Source: Yersinia kristensenii (GTDB lineage Bacteria; Pseudomonadota; Gammaproteobacteria; Enterobacterales; Enterobacteriaceae). Taken from it: DNA of 64,000 bases. This document shows, one piece after another, positions 63,578-64,000 of the stretch. The notes beneath the pieces are model-generated. The model made no database searches and was not told the DNA's origin. It saw only the letters and a program-made list of their open reading frames with translations. Each line of letters opens with the position of its first letter. Positions within the stretch are counted from its first letter, which is position 1. The DNA lies in NCBI RefSeq assembly GCF_900460525.1, contig NZ_UHIY01000001.1, forward strand, positions 3,286,001 through 3,350,000. The letters are read 5' to 3'. The translations under genes were made by a program, and so were the position numbers.

Positions 63578-63667
63578 TGGCGGTGAGAGAGGGGTTCGAA
63601 CCCTCGATACACTTACGCGTATACACACTTTCCAGGCGTGCTCCTTCAGCCACTCAGACACCTCACC
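63578..63667 (-). tRNA. serX: tRNA-Ser (anticodon GGA)
   Basis: A 90-base type II tRNA on the minus strand. The acceptor stem GGTGAGG pairs with the 3' CTCACC side, the anticodon loop is CTGGAAA (anticodon GGA, reads UCC/UCU), a long variable arm follows, and the T-loop GGTTCGAACC is intact. The discriminator is G and CCA is encoded. Confidence 0.95.
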
Positions 63668-63806
63668 GTTTGTTACCGCGCTATGCACTGCAACGGGGCG
63701 GTACTATAGTGAGCGGCAGACAGATGGTCAAGCAGTATTTACCTGTCGCTTATCATCTGGTTATTCCGCGCGCATATAGGGTGAATCACAAACAAATTAT
63801 GTTTGT

Positions 63807-64000
63807 TTAATGCCAATATCTTGCCGCGGCAGGGGAGTCGACCATCACATAATCTGCTCCCAGATATTCAGCTATTTGGTAGTCTTCATTCGAATTTATA
63901 CCTATCAGCAGTATTTTAGTACTGTGGTTCCGCTTAAAGCAGGTCATGGCTTGTGGGCTCCAAACTAATTGCGCTCGTGATGTGCCTCTGCCGAGGGTGA
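63807..64000 (-). CDS. glycerophosphodiester phosphodiesterase-like protein, C-terminal part only
   Basis: The minus-strand frame is open from the window edge to TAA at 63807, about 64 codons. It reads QLVWSPQA, KILLIGINSNEDYQIAEYL and GADYVMVDSPAAARYWH, which resembles the last strands of a GDPD TIM barrel where the final strand carries the VxxDxPxxA motif. The catalytic N-terminal residues lie beyond the window, so this call is by motif only. Confidence 0.55.
   Translation of the reverse strand, partial: TLGRGTSRAQLVWSPQAMTCFKRNHSTKILLIGINSNEDYQIAEYLGADYVMVDSPAAARYWH

Overview
The window reads as one stretch of a chromosome from an enterobacterium, most likely a Yersinia other than Y. pestis. 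The evidence is an hms/pga biofilm operon with Yersinia-sized products, gene order and protein sequence close to E. coli core genes (hemA-prfA-prmC-sirB2-sirB1-kdsA, prs-ispE-lolB, ychF-pth), and three copies of a palindromic intergenic repeat of the kind known in yersiniae. This assignment comes from recognising sequence by eye, not from a database search. I see no prophage, integrase, IS transposase, CRISPR array or plasmid gene, so this is mostly ordinary chromosome with some metabolic accessory modules.

Layout. 1-1366: tail of an operon resembling the FTR1/P19 iron-uptake cluster (ABC ATPase, TlpA-like lipoprotein, small cytochrome c). 1659-6439: tehB with an NsrR-like site, a LysR regulator, an AlaX-type editing protein, a Fur-box fhuF homologue and an M24 peptidase. 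7125-13414: pgaABCD (hmsHFRS), with pgaA broken by a one-base frameshift and an RcsAB-box candidate upstream. 13617-19506: an acetyltransferase, phoH behind a Pho box, chaA, a siderophore-interacting reductase behind a Fur-like site, and cbl. 19545-25635: narX-like sensor kinase, a short-Q-loop cytochrome bd oxidase operon with a 55-residue third subunit candidate, and a divergent MocR-type regulator. 26247-32495: the complete arginine succinyltransferase operon astCADBE behind a sigma-54 promoter and ArgR-like boxes. 33222-34304: a general porin. 34702-39721: histidine utilisation genes hutG, hutI, hutC (frameshifted), hutF, hutD with HutC-type operators. 40304-45718: CUT2 sugar ABC transporter, Zur-box zinT and an RpiB/LacAB-family isomerase. 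45809-54160: ygeR/actS, a YjbR-type protein, ychF, an orphan membrane-anchored protein, pth, ychH, prs, ispE, lolB. 54489-61819: hemA, prfA, prmC, sirB2, sirB1, kdsA, dauA. 62391-64000: a diguanylate cyclase, tRNA-Ser(GGA) and the end of a glycerophosphodiester phosphodiesterase-like gene.

How it fits together. Two amino-acid catabolic pathways ending in glutamate (arginine via AST, histidine via HutF/HutG) flank a porin. Iron, zinc, phosphate and nitric-oxide control sites can each be read directly next to the gene they should control. Both gene disruptions (pgaA in a G6 run, hutC in a C3 run) are the loss of exactly one base from a G/C homopolymer. That pattern fits assembly error, recent pseudogenisation or, for pgaA, slippage-based switching, and it needs read-level checking. 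I found no clearly new multi-gene system. The best leads are the pgaA tract, the 15-codon ORF with a near-perfect ribosome binding site and its own terminator near 51.1 kb, and the repeat whose end supplies the ispE stop codon.
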